DNA of 64,000 nucleotides from Scolanthus callimorphus (taxonomy: Eukaryota > Cnidaria > Anthozoa > Actiniaria > Edwardsiidae). Positions 12,101-21,940 of the stretch are shown here, one piece after another. A program made the translations under genes and the position numbers. A model generated the notes under the pieces. That model worked only from the letters and a program-made list of their open reading frames with translations, was not told the DNA's origin and did no database searches. The stretch is from the NCBI GenBank assembly GCA_033964015.1, contig CM066913.1, positions 24,137,790 to 24,201,789 of the forward strand, written 5' to 3'. Every line of letters starts with the position of its first letter. The first letter of the stretch is position 1.

Positions 12101-12656
12101 CTTGATGAAACATTGCCTCAATATCTCCGACGATAGCAATCGGTTCTTGACGAAACCTGATCAGTACTCCCAATAACTGATTGTTCAAATCTGGGCCTGA
12201 TAGAAGCTGATCATTAAGTGATGTTCCTTGATACCTGGCTTGACAGTCGAACACGACACGTACTTTCCCCGGCTTTAATGGGTGTGTCACAGGATGGTGA
12301 GGCAAATACCAGACAATGCCTTCCGGTACTTCCAGTTCTTCTAATGGAACCCTCTGCGCATGTCCCTTATCGATGTAATCGCGCACAGTTGTCTTGTACT
12401 TCTGATACAAGTCTTCATCCCTTACAAGTCTTTTCTTCAGAAGTTGCAGTCTTCTTTCAGCTACTTGCTTGTTGTTGGGTAAATGAGGCGGGTTGTGTCG
12501 CCATGGTAACATCAATTGAAAGTGTCCATCAACAAACTTGAGGGATCTTTCCATGACTTCTAAGGCTTTCGCGTCTTCAACAGAAGGAGACACCTTATTT
12601 CCCACAGTCATGTCAGTAAAATCTGTCCTCCACAGCTTGTCCATCTGACCTTTCAA
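9165..12656 (-). CDS. pol: BEL/Pao pol: RT, RNase H, integrase
   Basis: About 1163 codons open. The first residue is only where the frame reopens (a TTG codon), not a real start; protein would come from a gag-pol polyprotein. RT spans roughly residues 110-330, with GDIEAMFHQV (Asp near 178) and MYVDDLM (YVDD near 257-260). An RNase H-like part contains YWTDSMSVLKC. Integrase has an HHCC zinc region (CHELAGHMGQ, CVSCQKRKK) and a DDE core (VGVDFFGPI, SDRGTNFT, GGSWERMIRSV). A C-terminal segment follows with VGDVVMLADPKFPRGEWP. The domain order matches Pao/BEL polymerases. It is cut off from gag by the duplication at 12438-13027, so this copy is defective although the pol domains look intact. 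Confidence 0.95.
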   Translation of the reverse strand: MKGQMDKLWRTDFTDMTVGNKVSPSVEDAKALEVMERSLKFVDGHFQLMLPWRHNPPHLPNNKQVAERRLQLLKKRLVRDEDLYQKYKTTVRDYIDKGHAQRVPLEELEVPEGIVWYLPHHPVTHPLKPGKVRVVFDCQARYQGTSLNDQLLSGPDLNNQLLGVLIRFRQEPIAIVGDIEAMFHQVKVEPNHCDALRFLWWKDDNLEDKPEEYRMTKHIFGATSSPSCANFCLKKAATLHPDDYDEETKKTVERNMYVDDLMKSVATKERALSLVRQVREMLQRAGFRLTKWMCNNREVLEDIPDTERAKSVVNLDIESLPTESALGTKWNVERDQFEWKIPKKLMEPEKMSSVTRRSILAMTSSLYDPLGFIAPYTMRAKLILQMLCRKKLGWDDDVSDDQKAQWLRWVEDLTKLQQIKLDRCYKPKEFGRIKNAQLHLFSDGSRVGYSSVAYLRLVDDNDRIHCSFVMGKARLAPIHEITIPRLELAAAVISVKLSSFIQEEIEIKLDQVVYWTDSMSVLKCIRNNSKRFHTFESNRLTIIRTGSEVTQWRFVNGKENPADDAAKGMKMDEMIKNQRWIRGPEFLWKHEDEWPDSPELPDLTDSDPEVRKEVPVYSVIQERNVMNELLSYYSSWSRLTRAVAWLVRFKAFILSKSSHRAMLDRRRNADVKQVSTGRFLSVMELRNAQEDIVRLVQQESFPLEVKTLNGKESTDRKTESTVKRKIKKARKSIYKLNPTIQKNGILVGGRLRYSSVDVGLKNPAILPQKHHVTNLIVRECHELAGHMGQELVLSDIRKRYWIVKGRTVVRSVIAKCVSCQKRKKLPCEQFMSDLPEDRVTPEKPPFSNVGVDFFGPIEVKQGRQKRMKRYGCIFSCQAIRAIHIEVAHSLTTDSMINALRRFISLRGYPEKIRSDRGTNFTSADKELQAAISEWDMKKIDGFCSERGMQWEFNPPDASHMGGSWERMIRSVRTILASLLHEQIVTDEVLSTVLAEAAGILNSRPLTKSSEDPSDEDPLTPNHLLQLRPSSKLPPGVFTKEDMTSRRQWRQAQYLMEVFWKRWIKEYLPNLQLRQKWNEVQENLRVGDVVMLADPKFPRGEWPMARVVEIFKGRDGLVRSAKVLTSSTVVTRSKRRRHGEVKTSTKILHRPVTKLCRLELDGLK

Positions 12657-13027
12657 TTTCTCGTGCTCTTCTTCGAAACTCTCCTCAGGACTCTTCTCAA
12701 AAGAAGGTTGACGCTCGAGCTGTCAAGCTGTCAAGACTGCAGAAGTTGCAGTCTTCTTTCAGCTACTTGCTTGTTGTTGGGTAAATGAGGCGGGTTGTGT
12801 CGCCATGGTAACATCAATTGAAAGTGTCCATCAACAAACTTGAGGGATCTTTCCATGACTTCTAAGGCTTTCGCGTCTTCAACAGAAGGAGACACCTTAT
12901 TTCCCACAGTCATGTCAGTAAAATCTGTCCTCCACAGCTTGTCCATCTGACCTTTCAATTTCTCGTGCTCTTCTTCGAAACTCTCCTCAGGACTCTTCTC
13001 AAAAAGAAGGTTGACGCTCGAGCTGTC
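12438..13027. repeat. About 288-bp tandem duplication within BEL/Pao pol leader
   Basis: Copies at about 12438-12725 and 12740-13027 (offset 302 bp) are near-identical. One has a 1-nt shorter A-run (AAAA versus AAAAA), which shifts frame. The junction holds repeated TGTCAAGC. The duplication separates gag-protease from pol. Confidence 0.92.
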
Positions 13028-14272
13028 CACTGTTCCTCCGACTGCACCAATCACTGTCCATCCCAACTCATACTTCACCGCGACTGGTTCGTGATCTTTA
13101 CCTGAAACGTGTTCTAATGGAAGAAACAACCCTGGCCTCTCTTTCACGCCTATTAACAACATCACAGTTCCATTGTTAATTTCTGAAATATCAATGTTTC
13201 TTAAATGAGGGAAGTGCTGTAAATCATCTTGCTTTGGTATACAGCTCTTAGAAATCGGCATATGCTTCACAGTCTTTACATCATTCAACTCAACAGAAAT
13301 TTTCTCATCCAGAGACTTTACGATAATATTAATCAATTTGCTATTTACATTAGCTGAGCCTGTCATTCCGGTCAGCGTGAAATTAGTATCAGTTCCGATA
13401 ACTCCAATACGCATAGCCAACTGCTCATGACAAAGTGTCAGTTCTGAACCAGTATCCAAAAGAGCATATGTTTCCACGACAGCGTCACTTCCTTGACCTT
13501 GAACTTTTACCGGTACTACTCCAAGACAGACCCTCTTCTCGCTTGTAGCTGCGGAAGCTAGCGCTACTCCAGTTCCAGATCCAACACCGGAACTACTAGC
13601 TTGAGCCTCGCCGGCCCCAGTATCAACTCTTGGACTAGGTGCGCCTGACTGATCAGCTGGTTCGCGGTTCTCGTTGTTGCGCATGCGCTCTGGAGGTGCT
13701 TGGCGATGTAATAAAGTATGGTGATCACTTGAACCACAATCTTGAATCTGACATTTGAAATGCGTTTTCGGACAATTCTCAGCTATGTGGTTCTCAACCA
13801 GACATTTATTACAAAGTTTATACTTCATTACAATTTTCCTTTTGTCTTTGAAAGATGAATTCTTAAACTCGTCACACTTCCAAATTCTGTGTTTGCCTCG
13901 ACAAGCAGGACATGAAGGGGCAGAACTTTGCGGATTGGGAGAAACTGTACGTTCTGAAACTGATCCTGAAATTGATCCTGCCATTACTATTCCCTGACCC
14001 CAACTGTTCTTCGAACCCTGCTCCTTACTCCCCCCTTTCTGTTTATCATCCTTAGCAACACTGTGACACATGTCAAGTCCAAACTCGTTGTTGATCAAGC
14101 GTGCTCTGGATTCAACAAACTTTACAAAATCTCTGAATTTGGGTCTGTGTCCGCTCTCAATAATTGCACCAGCTTTTTCTGTCCAGCGGCCTCTCAAATA
14201 CATGGGAAGTTTCTTAGCTAATTCCCTTAGAGTAGTGATGTGATTTAACTCCGATGAATATTCCTGTCCCAT
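12731..14272 (-). CDS. gag: BEL/Pao gag C-terminus, zinc knuckles and protease
   Basis: 513 codons open. The N-terminal part continues gag (SELNHITTLRELAKKLPMY). It is followed by Cys-rich knuckles (CPACRGKHRIWKC, CNKCLVENHIAENC) and an aspartic protease with LLDTGSELTLC near residue 270. The frame then enters the pol leader and ends in the first of two tandem copies of a 288-bp segment. Start: the Met is probably not used, because the upstream gag frame at 14245-15468 overlaps by 28 nt in a different frame. The shared GATGGAATGGGACAG context suggests a microhomology deletion in gag rather than programmed frameshifting. Confidence 0.92.
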   Translation of the reverse strand: MGQEYSSELNHITTLRELAKKLPMYLRGRWTEKAGAIIESGHRPKFRDFVKFVESRARLINNEFGLDMCHSVAKDDKQKGGSKEQGSKNSWGQGIVMAGSISGSVSERTVSPNPQSSAPSCPACRGKHRIWKCDEFKNSSFKDKRKIVMKYKLCNKCLVENHIAENCPKTHFKCQIQDCGSSDHHTLLHRQAPPERMRNNENREPADQSGAPSPRVDTGAGEAQASSSGVGSGTGVALASAATSEKRVCLGVVPVKVQGQGSDAVVETYALLDTGSELTLCHEQLAMRIGVIGTDTNFTLTGMTGSANVNSKLINIIVKSLDEKISVELNDVKTVKHMPISKSCIPKQDDLQHFPHLRNIDISEINNGTVMLLIGVKERPGLFLPLEHVSGKDHEPVAVKYELGWTVIGAVGGTVDSSSVNLLFEKSPEESFEEEHEKLKGQMDKLWRTDFTDMTVGNKVSPSVEDAKALEVMERSLKFVDGHFQLMLPWRHNPPHLPNNKQVAERRLQLLQS

Positions 14273-15468
14273 TCCATCAATGCTGCGCCATCAGGGTTTT
14301 TCATGAAAGGTAAATTCTGCAATAATTTAATATGCGCTGCAGCTACTGCATATGGTTCTCCAAAGTTATCATGCAGAATTTGCTTGGCTGTCAAAAAACC
14401 TTTGGTAGGAGGTAAGTTTACACAACTCTCAATAGCCTTTTTAGCTTTTCCGGTACAATGTTGTATCAACAACTGCAATTTTGTTGCGTCATCGGGATTG
14501 TTTCTCTCCAGAAATGTCTCGAAATTATTCATAAATGAAACATACTTTAACACATCTCCATCAAATTGCAAATATTCGATCTTTGGATTTGTCAGAATTT
14601 GTTGTAATTTAGTTATCATTTCTCTCTGTCCATCACTGCCATGATCTACATCACGTAAACAACTTGGATTAGGACTAGGAGATTTTGGCAGTTCAGCACG
14701 TTTTGGAGCTTCACGTTCTGGAGATTCATATTTTGGCGCTTTACGTTCTGGCGCTTCATGTTTTGGCCGATAATTACCAAGAGAATAATTTTCAACATTC
14801 AACTTTCTCTCCCCGCAAACAGAAAGTTCAGCTCGTCTAGCATCCATTTCCGCTTCTAAAATTTGTAATTTCTGTCTTACCTCTTGTTCTTCTCTTTCTA
14901 ATTCCTGCTTCAATTTCAATTCCCTTACTTTTAACTGCGCAAGTGCCAACTCCTCCTCTTTAGACCGTGTCGATCGCACTGACCTTGACGAACGCGACTT
15001 TGAACTTCGTTTCGATGAACTGGAAACACTACTAAATTCGTCTCCGTACCGACCGTCCTTTTTCGCTTTCCTTTTCCACATTTTCACTCCTGTGTCGATG
15101 TTTAATTTCCGCTGCACTTGCTCCATGTAGCTGTCATTAAGCTTCGCCAGCAATTCTTGATCCTCAGTCAAAGTCACAACTTCCTCTTGAACCCTTATGA
15201 ACCTTTCCATAGTTTCATCAAACTTGTTTACTTGATCTAACAAAGTCTGCCAAGGAATATCAATTCTTAACATCATTGACTGGATTTCATTGTATCTTTT
15301 CGTCAAGACTCCAACCAATGCTGATCTTGAACGTTTCTTCGCCTCTACATCGGCAACCGGCGAGTCCTCCAATGCCGCTCCGATTTCTCGTAGAGAAGTT
15401 AACAGCTCGAACTCCTTTTCCAGCCCTTCGACTCCCGGCGATTCTACCAAACCACCAGACGCTTCCAT
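14245..15468 (-). CDS. gag: BEL/Pao gag N-terminus
   Basis: 407 codons from an ATG at 15468, 51 bp downstream of the 5' LTR. The product has a coiled-coil, charge-rich first half (Lys/Glu/Arg repeats, an SRSSRSVRSTRS stretch near residue 160). A gag core with EYLQFDGDVLKYVSFMNNFE and LLIQHCTGKAKKAIE is typical of the Pao/BEL gag region. It ends abruptly after GAALMEWDRNIHRS, where other members continue in the downstream frame, so about 40-60 nt appear lost. A run of repeated APKxExPER units sits near residues 235-260. Confidence 0.92.
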   Translation of the reverse strand: MEASGGLVESPGVEGLEKEFELLTSLREIGAALEDSPVADVEAKKRSRSALVGVLTKRYNEIQSMMLRIDIPWQTLLDQVNKFDETMERFIRVQEEVVTLTEDQELLAKLNDSYMEQVQRKLNIDTGVKMWKRKAKKDGRYGDEFSSVSSSSKRSSKSRSSRSVRSTRSKEEELALAQLKVRELKLKQELEREEQEVRQKLQILEAEMDARRAELSVCGERKLNVENYSLGNYRPKHEAPERKAPKYESPEREAPKRAELPKSPSPNPSCLRDVDHGSDGQREMITKLQQILTNPKIEYLQFDGDVLKYVSFMNNFETFLERNNPDDATKLQLLIQHCTGKAKKAIESCVNLPPTKGFLTAKQILHDNFGEPYAVAAAHIKLLQNLPFMKNPDGAALMEWDRNIHRS

Positions 15469-15519
15469 GGTACATTTACCAATGCATTAGTCGAAATCTC
15501 GTAGGCAGAAGTCGAAAAC

Positions 15520-15964
15520 TGTAGCTGCTGCTTGATCAATCACACTCGTGATTGTTGACATGTTTATTGTACTAAGTCTAACTCAACAAACTCACAAACG
15601 CTGTGAAAGTAGGTTTTCTAAATCAGAAAACATAGAACAATCTTAATACAACATAAGCAACGTTACAAAGCAACAAATCGAGCAAATCCAAGCAAAGAAA
15701 CTTACCGACTTTTGACCAGAAACGTTCACAACGAACAAGCAGCAACTGACTTAAAAATATGGCGGGGGACGCGGTACATACGTCACATACGTCAGGAACG
15801 CCTGACTAAACGAAGGGATACGAACTGACGCCGAATGCACACGACAACTCACGAATGCAATACGAACGCCAAATCTACAAACGAAGACAACAAACGCCGC
15901 GCGAACTAACAAACATGTTACACTCTAAACAGATAAACATAAAATGCACAATTTGGTGGCTACA
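15520..15964 (-). repeat. 5' LTR of BEL/Pao element
   Basis: 445 bp and near-identical to the LTR at 8566-9010, with TG...CA ends. It lies 51 bp upstream of the gag start codon. Confidence 0.95.
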
Positions 15965-15969
15965 ATGAC

Positions 15970-16432
15970 TGCATTTAAACAAAATGAATCCAGCAGCCAC
16001 TTGTAAAAAAACAAGAAGATGGTCTTGAGTAAAAAAATAGAAGGCACTGTATGGGCATTGTACTTGGGTTACAGTGAAGTCCAACTGATATGAGTCCATG
16101 AATCAGGCCTAAAGCCAGTCCAATTAAATAAATTGGTGAAGCACTTTTGTAGTAAGGTTGTGTGATTTGAAAGGGAAGCTAAAAAAAACTTCCATAAATA
16201 ATTTTGAACATTCCCTGAAGTAACTATAATACAGGGGAAGAGCCACCTGGTGGAACATGTGTTTTATTCATTATTATCATGACACCAACTTGTCATTTTA
16301 CAAAATGGATTCAAATTATTTCTAATTGTGAAATAAATGGATTCAAAAATTATAAAAGTGCTTTTTTAAATGCTTTAAGTCAAATATTGTTTACAACTGC
16401 ATCTGCTGCGATTATCTTCATGATTTGCTTTT
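15970..16432. other. Short intergenic stretch
   Basis: No recognised feature between the BEL/Pao insertion and the Myb-like pseudogene stop codon. It is probably the 3' flank of that pseudogene. Confidence 0.4.
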
Positions 16433-17130
16433 CTATTTCTTTAAGAGCTGAGCAAACATTTGTGCTTGCTGTGTCATAAAGCCCATGAATTGCTGCTGTA
16501 TTAATTGGAACTGTTGTTGCTGTTGCATGGCCTGGTTTTCTTGTGCTTTCCGCTGCATCTCAAGTTCATAGCGCAGCAAGTCTTGGCGTTCTCCCTCTTC
16601 CTTTCTTTCTTTCTTTCTGCCAGCTTTTCTTCAATCTCTTTTTCTCGCATCTCTCTGTCTCAACTTTCAACCGTAAAAACTCCACTGTATCGCCTCCAGA
16701 CCTTCTCCTCTTTTTGTCCCCTTTCTATGTCTTCCAATCATCTGTTTCTTTCTCTCTTTTCCTAGTCAGCCGAATCTCTCGATTGCACAGTCTCTCATCT
16801 CCAGTGCCTGTCCTCTTTATTTATCTTCATTCTATCATTCATTCTATCTTCATTTTATCTTGCCTTCTCTAGTTCAGTATCTTTCTGCCTTTTCATTCGA
16901 CAAGGTCTTCTAGTACTTGGTCAATCTCAGTTACATCTTCCTCTCCTCCTCCACTCGCCTTTTTTTTCTTTTGCTTGCCTGACCTTCACCTTGCAAGCAA
17001 GAGTTCAAAAGCGATCTCGCAGTGCCTTCACATTTACGTTAAGTTCTTGGCTAGCATTGAAGTTTTTTTACAACTCTCTGCCAACAAGCCCCCCTCTCTT
17101 TTGACCGTGGCTTGCTGTGAAAAACACCGT
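16433..17130 (-). pseudogene. Decayed Myb/SANT-like protein with Gln-rich coiled coil
   Basis: Reading the minus strand to a stop at 16433, the last 55-60 codons are clean: ERQDLLRYELEMQRKAQE, a CAG/CAA-rich stretch, then QQFMGFMTQQAQMFAQLL. Upstream, in shifted frames, come EREKEIEEKLAERKKERK-like text, an acidic linker (GGGEEDVTEIDQVLEDL) and QELNVNVKALRDRF, resembling the third helix region of the Myb/SANT-like domains that accompany Harbinger transposons and related genes. Several stops and frame changes show it is dead. It may be a Harbinger accessory gene; which element it belonged to is unknown. Confidence 0.5.
16600..16620. repeat. (TTTC)n microsatellite
   Basis: Several tandem TTTC units within the Myb-like pseudogene; they encode the Lys/Glu/Arg run on the other strand. 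Confidence 0.8.
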
Positions 17131-18916
17131 CAGCAGAAATTTCCTATGCAGAGATGGCGTCCATCTCTTTGGTCCAGACCATCACATTTCTGTCAAAAAC
17201 AGAAACTAAAATATAAGATATTTCAAAATCAAGAACGGTAAGTTTTAGAATCAAATTAAAAAGAAAAACGTGAGCATTGGAAACTCCATGGGGTGGGAGG
17301 GGAGTGTGTTTGTTTGTTTGCCTTCATAAAAGAAGTAAATTCGGGAAAATGTTTCCAATGGTTTACATATATTGACTACCGTTATGCTGACTGTGAAAAT
17401 TAAATATTACAACTTCAATTTGTCTATTGTTACCCTGCGGTGGGTGGGCATTAACCCCAGATAGAGCTATGCTTCTGCTTGAAATTATTGGAAATTGAGA
17501 GAAATATAGAAGATATAAGGCATTTGTCTTGAGACGTGAAAAAACGTGAGACTCCTGGCAAAACCAAGAGTGCATTGGACGTCCCTGGAACTTGCAGCTC
17601 TCATACAAGAACAAATTTATGTCAATGTTTTTGACAAACATTTTGGTGGGGACTTATTATTGCTATTGTGTGATTCCATAAAATGTGCAACCCCTACCAT
17701 AGAGGAAATTTTCCATATGACCATCTTTCCAAAGACTTTCCAAATAAAAAACAGTTTTTGTAAAGAAAAAAGCATCTTCACCTTCTGGAAAATCATGCGA
17801 ATTGCCCCATCCTACAAAATCTCCAAGTAGTTTTTTTTTTTCAGGAATTATTGGTCTTACTTTTGACTTAAATAACAATAATTTTGGTTACAATTTTGCA
17901 ATTAAAATTGTGACCATAGGTAGAAGCCCTAAACAACCTTTAGAATCTAGCACTTTATTCAGGGGTGTAGCCAGGATTTGAGAAATGAGCTTAGAAGATA
18001 GAGGTGTTTGATGTTTTACCTCTGAAAGATTCTCATAATCTCCTGGCCATGCCCTGTCATGACCGTAAATTCTCGTCACAGAAATAAACTAAAATGCGGT
18101 AATTAACAATAGATATATTATTGCAAAAAGACTTTTCTAAAATCAGCATTTAAGTCACTTACTCAGTTATATATTTTGACCATTATTATTTTATGTCCCC
18201 ATAGTAAGGGAGTTTCCTTCCTAGCCAAGCGGTTTCTCTTGACACTTTAATAATGTTTCCATATCTATCTATCTTATCGAAACTTTAGCGGGAGAGAGGG
18301 AGCATTTCTCGAAGGTCTCGGTAGCCTGGGGATACTTATCGGGCTTTTAATACGATCCATGATTCACCTCAACAGCACAGAAGCCGTGCTTACTTTTACA
18401 ACTGCATTATTGTTTAGAAAAGCAACAGTTCAAGTTCAAAGACAAACCTACTCGAATGGCGATAAATATCAACTTCACTGCATTAGGCCAGACATAAGTA
18501 ACTTCTGTCTCCAGGAGAGTAAACCATGCAGCTAGTTGTGGTTTTTTATTGCCATGTCTATTTTATATTTTAAGTTTTGTTTTATTCATCTTAAGACTTA
18601 AGTTTTGAGACAAGATTTCTTGTTCACTATATGTTGTTTGCTATCGTACCAAGCATCAAAAACATAGGAAATTGTACAGGCAATTATTTGGAATCATTTT
18701 TGCTAAGTTCTTACCTTGTAAATAAATAAAATAGAAAGTCAACTTTCCGCGTCGCCTGCACACATCTAGGATGTGAAAAACATCAAAATGGAGTCGTGGA
18801 CGCGGCGGCAAAATGGCAAGACGTCGGCACCGGAAGTACAATTTACGATTCGTCAGCGCTCGCGCACCAAATGACGACGTCCCCCGTGCTACTAATGCTT
18901 TTTGAGCAAAATCCTC
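17131..18916. other. Intergenic, decayed repeats
   Basis: No supported gene. Around 17960 the text GGGGTGTAGCCAGGATT resembles the end of a MITE seen again at 51180-51360. ORFs at 17363-17878 carry no motif. Confidence 0.45.
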
Positions 18917-19018
18917 TAATAGCGCTGCGCACAGATGACGTCATACAAAATGGCGCCCTGCCGTGGGTCAGACTAACAAACCCCACGTGCTCTCATATTC
19001 TCTATACAAATTCAACAA

Positions 19019-19725
19019 AATGCCATCTTTATTTTGCACTCTCACTCAAAATGACGGCGTTCCAGGTTCGTGTCTGAAGCAAGATCCTTCCGAATACACT
19101 GTGGACCAACTGAAACAACGGTTAAAGTGCAGAGGATTGAAATAAGCGGGAAAAGGCGGGGAACTGATCCAGCGAGTCACTGACTGCATTGCCTCAGGAA
19201 ATCACCTCTTACTTGATCCAAGTATCGATGGGGGGAAATGGCTTGCTGCAAAGGCTCTACGGCAAAGTTCAGAGGCTCAGAACTCAAAAGCAAGTACAAG
19301 TGGGAACATTTCTACAAATGTTCCAATCGCCCCACTTCCTAACGAATGGAACAATTTTCAATCTAAAGACATCCCGTCTCATTTTAACTACGGCCATATT
19401 TATCACTATGCATTGGAGTCAATCACGGACATGGCTGCGGACGAGGAAGACGGTCTTGGGCACATGACCGATAAACCAATGAAAAATGCTAGAAAATATG
19501 TGGATTCTGGAAATGTTCATAACGTTAGGATGCAAAATCCGAAGATCACTATTTTGTACGCGCGCATGTTTGGCCTTCTATGAGAACAGACTACCCGCAT
19601 AATGTGTTTATTGTTTTGTCAAACATCAGCGGTGCTGTTATTCACGCTGAATGCGAGCCCTGTAAAGTATCTGCCTTAGGTCGCTGTAGCCATGTCGTGT
19701 CTGTGCTGATGTCAGCCTAGTCCCT
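19019..19725 (+). pseudogene. YqaJ-type nuclease gene, 5' exon: SAP and SWIM domains
   Basis: The reading starts at an ATG at 19019 (MPSLFCTLTQ). A SAP-like motif follows (DPSEYTVDQLKQRLKCRGLK), interrupted by an in-frame TAA (about 19143), continuing GELIQRVTDCI. Downstream it reads FNYGHIYHYALESI and YVDSGNVHNVRM. After a 1-nt frame change near 19530 come YFVRAHVWPSM and a SWIM zinc finger (CEPCKVSALGRCSHVVSVL). A plausible splice donor region follows near 19716. SAP binds DNA and SWIM is a CxCxnCxH zinc site; this combination is common in cnidarian YqaJ proteins. It is broken by one stop and at least one frameshift. Confidence 0.72.
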
Positions 19726-21145
19726 GGCGTTCTGGGTGGGCTTCCTGTGGTAGAAGCGCGACGTCACAGGAACGAGGTACAAACTGAAGAGCTACTGGTT
19801 CCAGTTCGGTCTGACAGAACAACACGAGGGACACCTCTGATCAGATACCATTCTCGACTCCCGCCATTAGCATTCAGAAAAAGCACCTTGAGCCCCGTCT
19901 TATGCGGTGTACTGCAGCACTAGTAGAAGCGGCAAACGAGGACTTTTACCTGCTTTTACCTCCTTTACAAGAACTTACTGCTAAAATAATTCCAAATTCG
20001 ACCATTCAGTATGGAAGTCAAGCGTTATTTGGCATGAATACGGAGATTGAAGATAACCACTCGTGTTCCAGATCTAGTAATTCACTGAACATTGTTATGA
20101 ATGGATTTATTTCGTGATTTTAACATTGTCTTAATTTTTTCCAAGTAGACTTCCCTCTTCCAGGGTTGCATAACTTAGTTTATCAATCATGGTTGTTGCA
20201 AATATCCACTTCTAGTACTCATTTCCAATTGAATATTTTTTTATGTAGTTTACAAACCAAACATGGTGAAAGTTATAAACCACTGAAATTGTGACAGGTT
20301 TCACCACTTGTAGAGTTATTTCTTTGATGAATGACAAGATCTCTGTATCCTGATTAAACCAATATAAAGATACTAATGTAGCAATCTAATTCACACTGGT
20401 TATCAAAATGTGCATAATTCCAGATAAGATTCATAACCCCCACCATGGAGGGAATTGGAAAATTTCCAGGGGTGGCAGGTCAAAATATACCTCTTATTTC
20501 CAAATAATCACCGTTGGTGATTTCAAAGTCAGTGTAAATGTCTTTGGTTATATTTGACATACATGTAAATACCACTTGTGAAATGTCTAAAATGTTTGTA
20601 ATCTCACTCGCCTTTCAGCTAGTGAAATTACACATTTGAGACTTATTACTTACCGTGTTTATGCCAAATATCACACATACCTACAAATTCCTTATGTATG
20701 TGGTGGAGTTATGGATCATTTCTGGAATTACAGTGGCATAGCAAAAGTGAAGTGTATATTCCCAGAGATATTAGTAACACCTACTGGTATTGACCAATGG
20801 GAATTTTGCCTCAAAAGCACAACTTTTACAAACAACAAAATATTAATGGGGTCTGTTACCAAGTGCTCCTTTCCCTTCCCTTGTCAGTCTCGATCCTGGT
20901 TCCATTCACCCACTTACAAATGCTAAAATCCTGTATGCTGAAATACTAGAACAAAAACCTTCTGTAAAGGCATCTGTAGTGACTGTAGAGTATCACTAGT
21001 AAAGCTCAAGGTGAATGGTGCATTCACAGCTTTCAGATAATTCCAACACAGGTAATGCAAGTATTTTAATAATCATACAGGTACCCTCTGGTTTTCCTTG
21101 AATAGACCAAAGCAACTAATGGTGTTTACGTCTTATGGCCACCCA

Positions 21146-21269
21146 ATCATGTGATGATTCCTTTGTGTGGTTACAATTGTCAAATTATCAACATGACCAA
21201 GTACAGTACACAAATCTTTGTGCAGAACTAACAAAAGTACCCAATCACACAAAGGAATCATCACATGAT
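21146..21269. repeat. Inverted repeat, 24-bp perfect arms
   Basis: Arms 21146-21169 and 21246-21269 are exact reverse complements around a 76-nt spacer. This is a likely small foldback/MITE; no target duplication was identified. Confidence 0.8.
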
Positions 21270-21787
21270 CTGTATTAGGTGGCAACAAGTTGTAAACACT
21301 GATAGCTGCTTTTGCCTATTGCCACATATTCTTTCTTGGGATTTTCACAGGAACTATTTTGTATTTTGTCTGAAATCCCAACCATTCATATTTAATTTAT
21401 ATTCAATTTCTGCTTTATGACAGAGCTTGATCAGTGATTATTATTTAATGCAGGAGCGCTATTTTTGACAAAAATTGCTATACAGTAAGAACAAGGTATT
21501 CAAAGAGCACAATTTGCTGGTTAAGGAGCCCTAACATTTTATTTTATGTTGAATGTGGTTGCTCACCTAAGGCAGGTTTTCCTTCCCTAAACTATGCAAT
21601 TCTGATTTCCTCACCTGAGCCTGCCTGAGGGTTTTTTGGGGGATTCGTGTACTGATTTTGTTGGCATTGTCATGGAACTATGTTACTTGGGAAGGTCTTC
21701 GGATTTGTTTAAAAACGTGTCACCCTAATAAAACAATTGCCTTGCCTACAATTTTTAACAAGTTGGCGGTCTAGAACACAAGAAGAT

Positions 21788-21940
21788 CAGGGGCGGAAGC
21801 AGGGATTTCAGAAAGGGGGGGGGGGGGGGGCAGATAGAAAATTGTCAAATTTCCTTCATTAAATACAGTAAATGTATGGGAAAACCTCCCGAGAAAGGGG
21901 GAGCCTTGGCCCCTAACCCTCTAAATCCGCCACTGAAGAT
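21788..21940. mobile_element. MITE remnant with G-run
   Basis: The left end reads AGGGGCGGAAGCAGGGATTT and the right end AAATCCGCCACTGAA, a degenerate inverted pair of the common GGGGCGGA..CCAGGATTT type. An internal G-homopolymer lies at 21817-21831. Confidence 0.5.

Larger units (their letters stand above)
8566..15964 (-). mobile_element. BEL/Pao LTR retrotransposon
   Basis: A 7.4-kb element on the minus strand with two 445-bp LTRs that look nearly identical, a 5-bp target duplication, and gag, protease, RT, RNase H and integrase in BEL/Pao order. The near-identical LTRs suggest a recent insertion. However, the coding region carries a tandem duplication (12438-12725 repeated at 12740-13027) and an apparent deletion in gag, so this copy cannot make an intact polyprotein. 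A polypurine-like tract (reading TAGGGGCCGG) abuts the 3' LTR at 9011-9020. I did not find a classical TGG-starting primer-binding site next to the 5' LTR. Confidence 0.96.
8539..15969. other. BEL/Pao insertion context and target-site duplication
   Basis: ATGAC at 8561-8565 and 15965-15969 flanks the BEL/Pao element exactly, the 5-bp duplication expected of this superfamily. The insertion lies 23 bp to the right of the LINE's right target duplication. Confidence 0.9.

Noticed and set aside
9780..12541. Plus-strand ORFs of 60-107 codons and a 92-codon minus ORF at 9979-10257
   Set aside because: Shadows of the BEL/Pao pol frame.
14245..14290. Programmed ribosomal frameshift in BEL/Pao gag
   Set aside because: No slippery heptamer; the overlap is better explained by a deletion between TTGATGGA-type microhomologies.
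16505..16872. Two overlapping plus-strand ORFs of 86 and 109 codons rich in Ser/Phe/Leu
   Set aside because: They are antisense to the Glu/Arg/Lys-rich Myb-like pseudogene and a TTTC microsatellite.
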